Below, piece by piece: positions 1 through 10,170 of a stretch of DNA of 34,383 bases. The notes under the pieces are model-generated. The model was not told the DNA's origin and made no database searches. It saw only the letters and a program-made list of their open reading frames with translations. Position numbers and translations under genes: made by a program. Each line of letters begins with the position of its first letter. Within the stretch, counting starts at the first letter, position 1. The DNA is from Phialocephala subalpina (lineage: Eukaryota; Ascomycota; Leotiomycetes; Helotiales; Mollisiaceae). The DNA is taken from positions 250,527 to 284,909 of the forward strand of contig FJOG01000057.1 of the NCBI GenBank assembly GCA_900073065.1, in the 5' to 3' direction.

Positions 1-520
1 CGCTTGGGCCATGCATGTGCCGCGGCTACCCCGCGCATCCGCAGCGGCCCGAAGGTCCAAATCAAGCTGAAAGCTTGACCATTTCACTGCAACAGTGGGG
101 CCACTGGAATCCTCACGATTGTTCCTGACAGATCCCGCGTTGCTTGACCTGCATGATGCATGACAGGAAGGCTTATATTTCACACACCTGGGCACCCTTG
201 AACCTGCATCCGGTAATTATGGTTAAGCCTGATGAGGTGGAAAGCCGACCATAAGGTGGGAGTTAAGCTTGCTCTACTCCACTTTGCGCCCCCCCTTTTT
301 TTACCACTATCGATGACAGAATGCGTTCTCTATCCTTCCCGTCACATCACGAGGCAATCTGCATTTTGGCCCCTGCCCTGAATGTAGGGTCGAAGTCATC
401 CTCTGTGACGGGCTCCTGGCTTCATAGTCAACTCCGTTTCCGCGACCCAGCTTCTCGTCGTTTCTTTGATGCAGTTGCACCACTACTCGTGTAAGTGACA
501 ACCTCTTTCCGATTTCCACT
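1..520. other. Non-coding region upstream of the LysM gene
   Basis: I see no convincing gene. The stretch carries a C-run followed by a T-run at about 290-303, which is common in fungal promoters, and CT-rich sequence leading to the ATG at 521. It is probably promoter and 5' UTR of the LysM gene. The one antisense ORF here lacks recognisable protein character. Confidence 0.5.
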
Positions 521-3292
521 ATGGTCGACCATCGTTCTGTCATAGCCTTCGTTCTTCTCACGGCATTCACTTTCCTGGCACAAGCTCAAAGCTTCAGTCT
601 TTACCCCACTGTCAACCCAGATAATCTCGCGGCCGGTTTAAATATTAGCTACGAATGTCTTGATACTCTGTAAGTGATCGATCTTGTTTGAGTAGAGCAC
701 TGCTGACATTAAGTAGCAACACAACACTTCCATGCGACAATTACTTGTTCGGGTGGACGGTTAATGTAGACGATTATTTCTGGAGCGAGGAAAACGTCAC
801 ACAGCTGTGCACTTCAGAGTGTGCAGCTGCAGCCCAGACATGGGAACAAAATGCTGCGTTGGCATGTGTTGATGATGATCTAGTGGTATTCGGATCGCTA
901 GTGCCAGCTTTCTCCGTGGCCGGAAGATACGTCGATGGTTATGGCATTGCTTGCCTTCAATCCAGGCAAGAACACGTTCCCCATCTTTTTGCAAGCTGCT
1001 ACTGATTGAAAGCAGTACCTTGGATTGGTGCATGATCGAGTCTCTTTCATGGACGGGATCAGATGTCGTTCGTCCAGATTGCAGCATCGATCCTACACAC
1101 CAGCAGTGCTTGAATCCCACCAATGTGACTGCGGAGAACCAGAGACTTGCGAATCTTTATAATGATACATTGCTTTGTAGCGACTGTTTTGTCAATATGC
1201 TATATCAGAGAATCACTTCGGACTATCTCCCGGATTCAGACTACTCGGACTACCTAGTTGCAGAATTCCAAGACATCCAGGACGTATGCAGCACTACCAT
1301 TGCTGCAAACATTAGCACTCGGCCTATCTGGAATTTGCCTACCGCGTTTCCAACTGCCATCACGAATTCCTCAACAGACAATTCCACTACAGCAAGCACC
1401 ATAACTTCAGCGGCAAGTACTTCCTCTGCGGCTGCTTCAAGTGTCACTAGTCTCCCGTCAAGTATTTCGACCGGACATACCATCACTACGCCGACGCCTA
1501 CACAATCGGGAATGGTAGCAGAATGTACCGCTTTCTATGAAGTAGTCTCGGGTGACATATGTTACAACATATCTGCAGAGTACAATATTACCTTGACCGA
1601 TTTTGAAGCATGGTATGATCTGGGACTACCCCACCTTTGCTGAACAACTCATGTTTCTCAAGCTGTATTTGAAACACTTAGACTGACATATAACCTAGGA
1701 ACCCAGCTGTTGGTGCCAACTGTTCCACACTTTGGGCGGATACTTATTATTGTGTCGGTGTTGCTCTCGACACAGACTCTTCTGCATGCCAAATGATCGA
1801 TCTAAGTGTAGGAGTCGACACCTCAAATGCTACTTTGGCCTGCGCGGAACTTTCTATCTTGTATGGTGTCACGACCGGTGACTTGTACCAATACACTGGC
1901 GGATCAGACTGTTTCTCTTCTGACGACGTTTGTTTGCCAGCTGCTTGCAATTTGATGCAGGTTCCAAATAATGCCTCGTGTGCTTCTCTTGCGACACTTT
2001 TGACGGCAAACTCGACGATAGGCAACATAACCACCACGCAACTGCTTTCTTGGAACCCCAACATTATCGGAACCTGTGATGCTTTGGAAGCTGGCCAGTA
2101 TATCTGTATGAAGTAGGTTGGCATGATTATATGGATCAATTCTTTCTGTTGCTGTGCTGACAAGATGAACAGCGCACCAGGTGGCTCTTATATCCCACCG
2201 CCAAATCCTACGGGTGCAGTGAACGCTGGTGGCCAAGAACGTGGTGGACCTGGCGGCGCTGACCCTACTGCAATCACAGGGACAACTGTCTCCCAGATCA
2301 TCACATCCCAACCCTTGGGAGTCAACCCAACGGCCGCGCCAGCGCCGACTCAACTCGGCATTATATCCACCTGCAACCAATACTCACAAGCAAAGAGCGG
2401 CGACGATTGTACCACATTCGCCAGCGAGAATAGTGTCTCACCTGACGATCTCTATACCTGGAACACGCAACTTGGAACTGATGGTGCAAACTGCAATACC
2501 GAGCTCTGGATAGGATATTACTATTGCATCGGCGTGACAGGTGGTACCATCACAACAGCTACCGTGAGCTCATCCACTGCAAGTCCATCAGTAACGAGCA
2601 GCACATCCGTGGCTATTCCATCACCAACTCAATCAGGCATTATATCCACATGCAACAAATATGCTTCGGCCCCCTCGGGCTCCTACTGCTCGCTGTTCGC
2701 CTCCACAGAAAACATCACTCTGTCTGATCTCTACGCTTGGAACGCCATCTTAGGCACAGACGGAGCAAATTGTGGAACGGAGTTCTTTGCCGATGAATAC
2801 TACTGTGTCGGAGTCAGTTCCTCCAGTACCACAACCTCTTCATCCTCGCCATCAAGTACAAGCACTACGAGCAGCTCTATACCCTCACCTACACAGTCGG
2901 GCATCATTTCAACTTGCGATAAGTATGCCGCAGCACCAAGCGGCTCGTACTGCTCTCTCTTCGCTACTACCGAATCTATATCCCTTTCCGAACTCTACGC
3001 ATGGAACACGATTCTTGGCAGCGATGGCGCTAACTGCGGTACTGCTTTCTTCGCGGACTATTACTATTGTGTCGGAATAGCTACGCCTTCTCCCATTCAG
3101 ACGGGCATCATCTCGACTTGTAATAATTATGCTATAGCGCCGAGCGGATCTTATTGTTCTCTGTTCGCGAGTGATGAAGGAATCACGTTGGATGACTTGT
3201 ATACTTGGAACACCATTCTTGGAACAGATGGTGCAAACTGCGGTACTGAGTTCTTTGCGGACTATTATTATTGTATTGGTATCAGCAGTTAA
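521..3292 (+). CDS. Secreted multi-LysM domain protein
   Basis: Five exons: 521-669, 717-965, 1016-1612, 1699-2112, 2173-3292, all joining in phase to give 842 aa. The start at 521 opens a clear signal peptide (hydrophobic core VIAFVLLTAFTFLAQA). Residues ~50-290 form a Cys-rich N-terminal region of the kind seen in long fungal LysM proteins, followed by a Ser/Thr-rich linker. LysM-type modules with paired Cys and a WN core lie at about aa 296-350, two more divergent ones at ~365-475, and four regular ones at ~528-590, 622-683, 710-770 and 778-840, separated by Ser/Thr linkers. The last four share TGIISTC, an L-YxWN core, DGANC and a YYC ending. LysM modules bind chitin or related N-acetylglucosamine polymers, so the product is probably extracellular and wall- or chitin-associated; a role towards a host or other microbes is inference. 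Intron 2 has a GC donor. No catalytic domain is visible. Confidence 0.9.
966..1015 (+). other. GC-AG intron in the LysM gene
   Basis: The only splice that joins the CLQS and DWCMIES segments in frame uses donor CAG|GCAAGA at 966 and acceptor AG at 1014-1015. Exon 2 ends with AG of a Ser codon completed by T at 1016. The nearest GT (in GTTCCC) has no donor consensus. GC-AG introns are a known minor class. Confidence 0.75.
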
Positions 3293-3745
3293 TTATAGTG
3301 TTTAATGTCAATTTGGGACAAATTCACCAGTACCCAAGGTTATAGTGTGCGCTGGAGAAGTGTTGATCTAGGCAATATACTGGGTAATAGCGGGATGCTT
3401 TCTCCACCTCACTTAAACGCAGCCAAATACTCTTCATCTTCTTTTTTAACCCTTTTATTTTTAACTATTTCCTCGCTTTATTCTCTCCTCCCCGCCGATA
3501 TAGTTTTTTTGGCAGCAAGCCCTTTTAATATCTCATCCTTCCTCTTTCTAATTAGGCTATTTTTACTCCAATAGATTCCGCGTGTAAACAAGGCAATGAA
3601 TTTGCCACGTTAGGGCTTAAAATTGAATTACTTATATTATAACAACGATAATATAACTTACTATAGTATATTTTCTTTTGAACTAAACCAAGTATAAAGA
3701 ATCTTAAAGGTGCGATCAAGCGGTTAAATAGCGAGGATATATAAA
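3293..3745. other. Non-coding AT-rich 3' flank
   Basis: This is sequence downstream of the LysM stop. It is T-rich in 3430-3570 and then strongly AT-rich. An ORF on the plus strand (3305-3574) is low-complexity Leu/Ser/Phe from T-rich DNA and is not supported as a gene. Confidence 0.5.
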
Positions 3746-4005
3746 GGAGGTAAATAAATGCGGTTTAACGAGAAAGTTTAAAACCGCTGACTTTGGTTAT
3801 CTTTTAATATAGGACGTAAATAGACCCAATTTGACGAGGAAGCCTTAAAATCGTTAACCTTGGTTTGTTTCTTAATATAATTGGTAAATAGATTTAATTC
3901 AACGAGGAAACCTTAAAATCGTTAACCTTTATTTATATCCAAGTATAGGATATAAATAGACCGGGTTTAATAAAGTAGCCTTAAGATTACTAATCTTTCA
4001 CAAAG
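3746..4005. repeat. Imperfect tandem repeat, four units of 66-68 bp
   Basis: Units begin near 3746, 3812, 3880 and 3948. Each opens with a GG-rich start and GTAAATA(G), followed by a TTTAAC/TTGACGAGGAA-type block, a CCTTAAAATCGTTAACCTT block and a T-rich tail ending TAATATA or similar. Units 2 and 3 are closest. The differences are largely C/T and G/A transitions, as expected of RIP, but I did not tabulate them. No coding potential. Confidence 0.8.
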
Positions 4006-4590
4006 CTCGCGATGCAGAATCGGGCTAACGTGGAGTTGATGACTCGACTGAGCTGTCGGAACGTACAAGGGGCCTTGGTGGAGTTCCCTGGTATTCTACC
4101 CGCAGCATTTGTGCCGGTTCTCGAGAATTTTGCCTGAGCCTTAAAAGGCTCCTACTATACTAGAAATCGTAAACAGCCTTGTGGCTGATTGCGATCCGCA
4201 AATTCATACAAGATCGCCACAAGGTTCGGTACTTCTTATTGGACCAACTAACGCTTTTGGGTTGGGTAACTACGACGCAATTTCACTTATGTAATCATTG
4301 CCAAGTAGTTATGTGGCTGTCCCAATGACGCTTTATGAGCAACGAGGTTGCCGTAGAGTCTGCATCCATCTGATAATCCGATGAGTTCCCACATCAACAT
4401 GCAACACCACGACGAAGCTCATTACTGACCGAGCAATGAATGATGAGAAGAGATTCTCAGCTTCGACGCCAATTGTCCCTAAATCTGCTGATGGTACACC
4501 ACCGGATGGCAGATCCCATTACTTTTGACACCTCCAGCGACCAATGATTTACAGTCAACATCCAATCCTCAGTCTCCAGTCTCTGCGGTA
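4006..4590. other. Non-coding stretch, no gene seen
   Basis: The base composition is more even than in the flanking repeats. I see no long ORF and no recognisable protein fragment on either strand. A small palindrome (GAGCC-TTAAAA-GGCTC) lies near 4136-4151. This could be the 3' region of a lost gene or simple spacer. Confidence 0.4.
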
Positions 4591-4842
4591 CTACGAAGGC
4601 GCGGTTTTAAAGTAATGAGCCATGGTCCGAGCTTTCCTCACCCAAAATCAAGAATTTTGCAGTAAAAATACTTAGACTAAGCTTATTACCTTAAAGCTAT
4701 ACCTTCGTATTTCATAGATAATTATAAACAGTTATTAAATAATCATATGATTAATATAATACTTGAATGCATTATTTTTGGTGTTTGATAAAGTGCATAG
4801 ATCACGTGCATGGCTCATTACTTTAAAACCGCGCCTTCGTAG
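4591..4842. mobile_element. MITE-like element with perfect 34-bp terminal inverted repeats
   Basis: Positions 4591-4624 (beginning CTACGAAGGCGCGG) and 4809-4842 (ending CCGCGCCTTCGTAG) are exact reverse complements over 34 bp. They bound a 252-bp AT-rich interior with no ORF. Size, perfect TIRs and lack of coding capacity fit a non-autonomous DNA transposon (MITE). I could not see a convincing target-site duplication: the left flank ends GCGGTA and the right flank begins ACTTGA. The superfamily is therefore unassigned. It sits about 160 bp past the stop of the minus-strand oxidoreductase gene. Confidence 0.85.
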
Positions 4843-5005
4843 ACTTGATTAAACAACACCAGTGCCATAAATCAACGAGTCAATCGCGACAATTAAAGGT
4901 CAAGCCATTGGAATACAAGATTCTGTTGGCGAGGCTAGAAGGGCACATGCATGTAGATGGTGCCCATAAATCTACTTTAGAACTATTCAAGCCCGGATGC
5001 TATAG

Positions 5006-6449
5006 TTACCCTCTAACGGCTGCAAATAATGAGTCAACAAGGCTGCTTTTCGCCTTACCAAGGTCCACCACGTCCTGTATTTGATCATCTATATTCTGCA
5101 AAAACCGCTCGTACGTCCACACTGGTTTCCACCCTATTTTGTGTACGTTCTCGGCGACGATATTTTCGCTACATGATTGATTAGATATAACTCTCTTGAC
5201 ATAGAATCAGCACGGAGCACCTACTCAGCGTTGAACAGAACTTGCACAAATGGTGCCGGGACTCCTAGCGATTCAGCAGCAGCTTCATCACTGGTCCAAA
5301 TCTGTATCTTCGAATCTGTGACGAGTCCACGAGCTTTAAGTGCTATAGCCAAGTGTTGTAAGGCTTCCGACCAAACAATTTCGTGGGCTAGTGCAAAGTA
5401 GTAGCCCTCTTCACCACTTGGGATAGTCTCTTTCTGAACAATTTTCTTGACGATTTGGCTATAGAGAGCAGTTAAATCCGAAATATTTACGCCTGATACT
5501 TTCTATAAAGTTTGTCAGTATTAATCCTCGACTGTGTGTAGACTTTATATCATACAGTGTCTTCTGGGAATTTGTAGACTGCTTTCTGCGAAATGCTGCC
5601 TTGGATCCAAATTGGTATTTTCACGGACAGCTGATTCCATTCGCCAGTGCCTCTACCATCTAAATAAAATAGTCAGTTTGAAAAACACCAGAAGTTATTA
5701 TATCGTAGCACTCACACACTGTACAGGGTATAATAATGAAGCTGGTTACTCCTTGCGCTTTGGAATGTTCAATGACAGCGACGTCAGTCTAGTAGAGTTA
5801 GAATCTACAATCTTAAAATGCAAGTTTGAGTAGGATATTGTTGTTACCTTCCTGGTGGCGAAAGAGTCTGCCAATTCCTTTTCTACACTAAACACAGGGC
5901 CAGTGTCTTTAGTCTCTCCCGGTGGCCAACCAGTCTTTTCCACGAATGCGCCCAATCCCGATGTCTATCTCTTGGTTAGTAGTTATAAAATTAAAGAAGT
6001 ATGAACGTACGTGAATGAAATACGTTTTCTCCCCAGTTGCTTCTTGCTGTTTACCCAACGCAGTAATCAGATGAAGCGCCTGTGCTTGATCTAAAGAACT
6101 CGCACAGTGAATGACTATAGTAACTATAAATCAATTAGCTAATTACCATCAGACTCTGAGTACAGAAGGCTTCGTACTATTATTGCTTAGAAGGCCTTCG
6201 ACAACAGCTTTTTCATCCGTGAGGTCTAATTTAAGCACGTTGATGCCCAATTTGGATAGGATGTTGGCTTGTTCCTCTGATCTAACTGCAGCACTGATAT
6301 TGTTTTTCTCAATCAGACTGTCGCTTCTAGCGAGAAAGTCGGCTAGGATAGAACCTCCACTGTAGAAAAGTCAGTTAATGATAAAACATTCCCAAATGTA
6401 AACTATACATGTAGCCAGCAGCGCCGGTAATTAGAATGTTTGGGCTCAT
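5006..6449 (-). CDS. NmrA-like / NAD-dependent epimerase-family oxidoreductase
   Basis: Eight exons on the minus strand: 6449-6409, 6359-6178, 6123-6011, 5964-5848, 5788-5716, 5659-5556, 5502-5225, 5168-5006. All joins are in phase and free of stops, giving 356 aa. Start MSPNILITGAAGYIGGSIL carries the GxxGxxG dinucleotide-binding loop (aa ~8-15) of an extended SDR/atypical NmrA-type Rossmann fold. Later landmarks are VLKLDLTD, VIHCASS, FIHTSGLGAF, the IIIPCTVYGRGTG segment typical of this fungal group, and IGWKP near the C-terminus. The family includes NAD(P)-dependent dehydratases, reductases and redox-sensing proteins; the substrate is unknown. The single long ORFs are short because the seven introns are dense, so it can be mistaken for debris. 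It is transcribed divergently from the SDR gene at 7272. Confidence 0.85.
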
Positions 6450-6630
6450 GGTGTTGATGTCTGGAGGAAGAAACTTGTTTGCGATATGCACAAAATCTAA
6501 TGTGGTCAGATAAGATATTTGAGATGGAATACTGAGCAATTGGCGATCACGTCAACCTGGTTATATAATACAAGTACCCTCCCCTGGTAATGACGTTTGA
6601 AATCATTATAGTCGACTGCTATGCTAATCT

Positions 6631-7012
6631 TGAAATACGGATAATAACAAGAGTCCGATATGATAAAGTAGGCTTTGAAATACAGATAATAACAAGAGTC
6701 CAATATGATAAAGCGGGCTCTAATTGGTCATCTATACGATCTGAAGATTAGCACTACGCATTTCCACATTGAGCCTAACGGTCCATTTGATCGCTACGCA
6801 ATGACGTCTTGAAATACGGATAATAACAAGAGTCCGATATGATAAAGCAGGCTTTAATTGGTCATCTATACGATCTGAAGATTGGCACTACGCATTTCCA
6901 CATTGAGCCTAACGGTCCATTTGATCGCTGCGCAATGACGTCTTGAAATACGGATAATAACAAGAGTCCGATATGATAAAGTAGGCTCTAATTGGTCATC
7001 TATACGACTTGT
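6631..7012. repeat. 134-bp minisatellite, two full and two partial units
   Basis: Two nearly identical 134-bp units lie at 6676-6809 and 6810-6943. Each starts TGAAATAC(G/A)GATAATAAC and ends CGCAATGACGTCT. A partial 45-bp unit precedes at 6631-6675 and a further partial unit of about 65-70 bp follows from 6944, diverging after CATCTATACGA. The near identity suggests recent duplication. It lies wholly within the intergenic region. Confidence 0.9.
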
Positions 7013-7179
7013 TGATTATCAACGCCCGCCTCGCGACGCCAAGCATGATGCGTCTTTCCATCGCATCAAAGACGGCCATGACGTGCCATGGCATGATGAG
7101 GATCAACATACGAGTCTTATACCACTCGAAGTAAGAGTACAGAGTGCTACAAGTACGACTGTATCCAAGTCCTCGGCCA

Positions 7180-7186
7180 TATATAG
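7180..7186 (+). promoter_or_regulatory. Candidate TATA box for the SDR gene
   Basis: TATATAG lies about 86 bp upstream of the ATG at 7272 in otherwise GC-balanced sequence. The position fits a core promoter. Confidence 0.4.
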
Positions 7187-7271
7187 CGGCCAGATTTCTC
7201 CCCCTTTTGAGGCACGAGCAAGTACGAAATTCTCCCAAGTAACTTATCCTTAGTAGACCCAGCATCAAATC

Positions 7272-8085
7272 ATGGCCGCCAAATCCCCCGTTGTCCTCAT
7301 CCTCGGCGCGGGCCCCAATATTGGCCAGGCCCTCGTCCGCATCTTTGCCTCCAAGGGCTACAAGGTCGCCCTTGCCGCCCGCTCACTAAAGGAGGCCGAC
7401 AGCACCGACAACCAGCTGAACATCCCGAGCGACTTCTCTAAGACCGACGATGTGGTCAATGCTTTTACTAAAGTAAAGAAGGTGTTCGGTATCCCCAGTG
7501 TCGTCATCTATAATGGTAAGCCCTAGTACTTGAGGATGCCTTTGAATTCCTACTGAAAATTCACAGTCAGCGCCTCGACGCTCACTCCACCTCAAGACCC
7601 GTTCGCCCTTCCACTAGCCGCTTTCAATCGAGATATAACAATCAATATCACTAGTGCTTTTGTCGCCGCGCAACAAGCTGCCTTCGGTTTTGCACAGCTT
7701 CCTACTTCTGCTTCAAGGACATTCATCTACACTGGAAATATCTTAAATGTTACTATTCTCCCGTCATTTCTCGACCAAGGTATCGGGAAGTCCGCTGGCG
7801 CACATATGATTTGGGCTGCTTCAACTGCATATAAAGACCGTGGATTCAAGTAAGCTATTTACTTTCTATTTTAATTCGCTTGTAAAAAGACTAAACTATT
7901 GTAGGTTTTATTATGGCGATGAACGGAAGGCGGACGGGACGGCTATTTATAGGGTCGACGGAGAGGCGCATGCGAAACTCTATTGGGAGCTTGCGGAGGA
8001 AAAGACGCATAGTCCGTGGATGCAGACGTTCGTCAAGGGCGTGGGATACACGAAGTTTGACACTATATATACGTCTTTTGCGTGA
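7272..8085 (+). CDS. Short-chain dehydrogenase/reductase-like protein with atypical active site
   Basis: Three exons, 7272-7515, 7567-7849 and 7905-8085, give 235 aa in phase. The N-terminus VVLILGAGPNIGQALVRIF is a Rossmann nucleotide-binding segment with a GxGxxxG-like pattern, followed by VALAAR and a short D-rich stretch. IYNVSAS occupies the place of the SDR NAG motif. The usual catalytic Ser and YxxxK are not evident: the region reads FIYTGNILN and then QGIGKSAGAHM, so the residue four before the Lys is Gln rather than Tyr. The C-terminal YYGDERKADG...DGEAHAKLYWELAE belongs with a fungal SDR-like group. It is probably an NAD(P)-binding oxidoreductase or a non-classical member; activity and substrate are unknown. 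It is divergent to the NmrA-like gene, so co-regulation is possible. Confidence 0.85.
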
Positions 8086-8500
8086 GAAATTACTAACGTC
8101 GATGGTCGATGTGGCAGGTTTGGGCAGGCCAACGTCGCCGACAGGGCCGCTTTGCCTAGATACTAGATCATGATAAGCTTGTGAGCGGACTATATGGCTG
8201 TAAAAAATATCCAAGCTTGTTTTTCATAGTGTCACTTATCGACTATGATTGACCATTTAAGATTAAGAGAAGCTATGAGACGGTGACCTACTCACGATCT
8301 AATGAAGCTTGCAACCGTTGCTGCCTCCCAGTCGTAATTTACCCTTTTCAAAGCCCCTAGTGGCTGGCTGGGCTGGAGCAACATTGATTGCGCTTCAGGG
8401 GCTTAGCCGAAACTCAGGCGAGGCCAATCGGGGACGAGATCACTGGGCGCCGACAATATAGTTTCACAGTTCTATAGTGCCAAGTCATAAGTCTGAGCCC
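8086..8500. other. 3' flank of the SDR gene, no gene seen
   Basis: The sequence has mixed composition and no supported ORF. It precedes an abrupt shift to AT-rich DNA after the poly-T run near 8503-8511. Confidence 0.4.
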
Positions 8501-9540
8501 CTCTTTTTTTACCCCGCACCCTATCATAATTCTAGTTTACAAAAGTCTATATAACTCTACTATTTTCTATTTAATTTGAGATTTGATTGATCCTATTAAT
8601 TCGCGTATAAGTTAATTACTTTTCGATAAAAAAAATCCCTCGAAAAAGTTTAAAATTAACCTCAATATTTTGTATATTATTCTTTTACCTTGATATAAAT
8701 CTCAATTCGATTAATTATACTCTCTCTCAAATTATTAAAACCCTTTTTATTTATTATATCTTATATTACTTATAGAGTATTTTCAAGTCGTTATTTTAAA
8801 TATTTACTCTTACTTTTATTTTCTATAATCTCTAAAAATATTTTAAAAATTCTCTTTTTAAACTTTTATTAAATATATTTAATTGGGTTTAAATCAAGAG
8901 AATAAAAAGATTAATCTTCGATTTATTCGATTCTATTAGTAATAAACTAATTCCGTACTTTAATTACGCGATAAATAAAAGCATTATCTTATATAAAAAT
9001 ATATTTATAATCTAAAGATTTAATTATTAATTTGATTTTTATATTAAAAACTTTTAAATAAAAGTTAATAAAATACTTATACTTTTTAAACTCAAAATCT
9101 CGGTCTATAATATAAAGGTTAATCTTCCTAGTATTCCAAAAGTATCCTTGGATTATAATTTTCATATTCTTATTATTGCCTAGCGCAGCGTAGGGTGGAA
9201 GGGGCTTTAGACCCCCACCCGCTAAAAATCACGTGGTTGGAGTGTGGGGGTTCGGGCAAGTCAAAAAAAAGTTTGGAATCGAGTTTTGAGTTTAAAAATT
9301 AAAAATTAAGAATTGAAATATTTAAAAAATATTCTTTTAATTTATTATTTTTAAAATTGAGATTTATATTATATGCATTAGACTAACTCTTTATAGCTAA
9401 CTCCGTTTATAGTTTGCAAAATATAGAAGTGAAAATAGCAATGTTTTCAAATTCGCGATTTGATTGGCCGAAAAAAACTATTATGCCTTAGGCAGCTAAG
9501 GCAGCCCGCCAAAGGAACACCAAAATCAACCAACATTTCG

Positions 9541-9692
9541 GTTTTTACTTTACGAGCCCGCATCGTAATTATTCTCTTATAGAATCTTATAATAAGTTGA
9601 TATATGAAAAGCCCTTAATTAAGAGAATATTTGCGTAATTAAGCTCGAATTATTCTGTCTTTTAGTTTCTTTGATATTTACGTTAGAAGTTG
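9541..9692 (-). repeat. Inverted copy of island repeat (copy 1)
   Basis: This segment is largely the reverse complement of 9750-9900. Shared blocks include the TACGATGCG-type core beside the A-rich end, a block related to ATTATAAGATTCTATAAGAG, and the TATCAAAGAAACTAAAAG-type block. The two arms would face each other around a ~60-bp spacer. Confidence 0.8.
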
Positions 9693-9735
9693 CGATTAAT
9701 ATGCCGCCCGATAGAATTTGCCTTAGAAAATCAAT

Positions 9736-9922
9736 CGACATATCGATTCTAGCTTTAACTACAAATATCAAAAGAACTAAAAGACGGATTAATTTAAGCT
9801 TAGTTACGAAAATGCTCTATTAATTAAGAGCTTTTCATATATAAATTTATTATAAGATTCTATAAGAGAATAATTACGATGCGAGCTCATAAAGTAAAAA
9901 GCTTAATGCGATCGATTTTTAA
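9736..9922 (+). repeat. Island repeat, copy 2
   Basis: It begins near CATATCGATTCTAGCTTTAACTAC and runs to GCTTAATGCGATCG. It matches copy 3 in direct orientation about 250 bp downstream and copy 1 in inverted orientation upstream. No coding potential. Confidence 0.75.
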
Positions 9923-9971
9923 GGCAGATTCTGCCGGGCTAAAAAGAGTTACCGCTCGGCAGAATCTGCCT
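9922..9971. repeat. Paired 13-bp palindromes forming a hairpin
   Basis: GGCAGATTCTGCC (inside 9922-9936) and GGCAGAATCTGCC (inside 9957-9971) are each palindromic. Together, with a flanking base on each side, they make a 15-bp perfect inverted repeat with a 20-nt loop. They sit between island repeat copies 2 and 3. Confidence 0.75.
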
Positions 9972-9983
9972 CGCAAAAAATCG

Positions 9984-10170
9984 ATTAATCATATCGACTC
10001 TAACTTTGATTACAAATATCAAAGAAACTAAAAGAGAGATTAATTTAAGTTTAATAGAGAAAATAATCTATTTATTAAAAGCTTTTCAAATATAAACTTA
10101 TTATAAAATTCTATAAGAAGATAAATACGATACGGGCTCGTAAAGTCGAAAGCTTAATGCGACCGGTATT
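9984..10170 (+). repeat. Island repeat, copy 3
   Basis: It begins TCATATCGACTCTAACTTTG and ends near GCTTAATGCGACCGG. It is collinear with copy 2 with many transition-type differences. Confidence 0.75.

Larger units (their letters stand above)
6450..7271. promoter_or_regulatory. Divergent intergenic region between two oxidoreductase genes
   Basis: The 822 bp hold the 134-bp minisatellite described separately. They also contain TGACGT at 6591-6596, TGACGTC inside repeat units at 6802-6808 and 6936-6942 (bZIP/CRE-like cores), AGATAAG near 6508 (GATA-type), a TGCCATGGCA palindrome at 7084-7093 and a TATATA box near 7180. The transcription factor assignments are inference from short motifs. Confidence 0.5.

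Noticed and set aside
3305..3574. ORF downstream of the LysM gene
   Set aside because: Hydrophobic low-complexity translation of T-rich DNA, with no conserved motif.
4520..4530. Additional ACTTTTGAC copy near 4520 as a member of the motif set
   Set aside because: A single 9-bp match far from the cluster is expected by chance in 34 kb.
5006..6449. Initial impression that the NmrA-like region is a pseudogene
   Set aside because: Eight exons join with standard splice sites, all in phase, ending at a proper stop; the short ORFs simply reflect dense introns.
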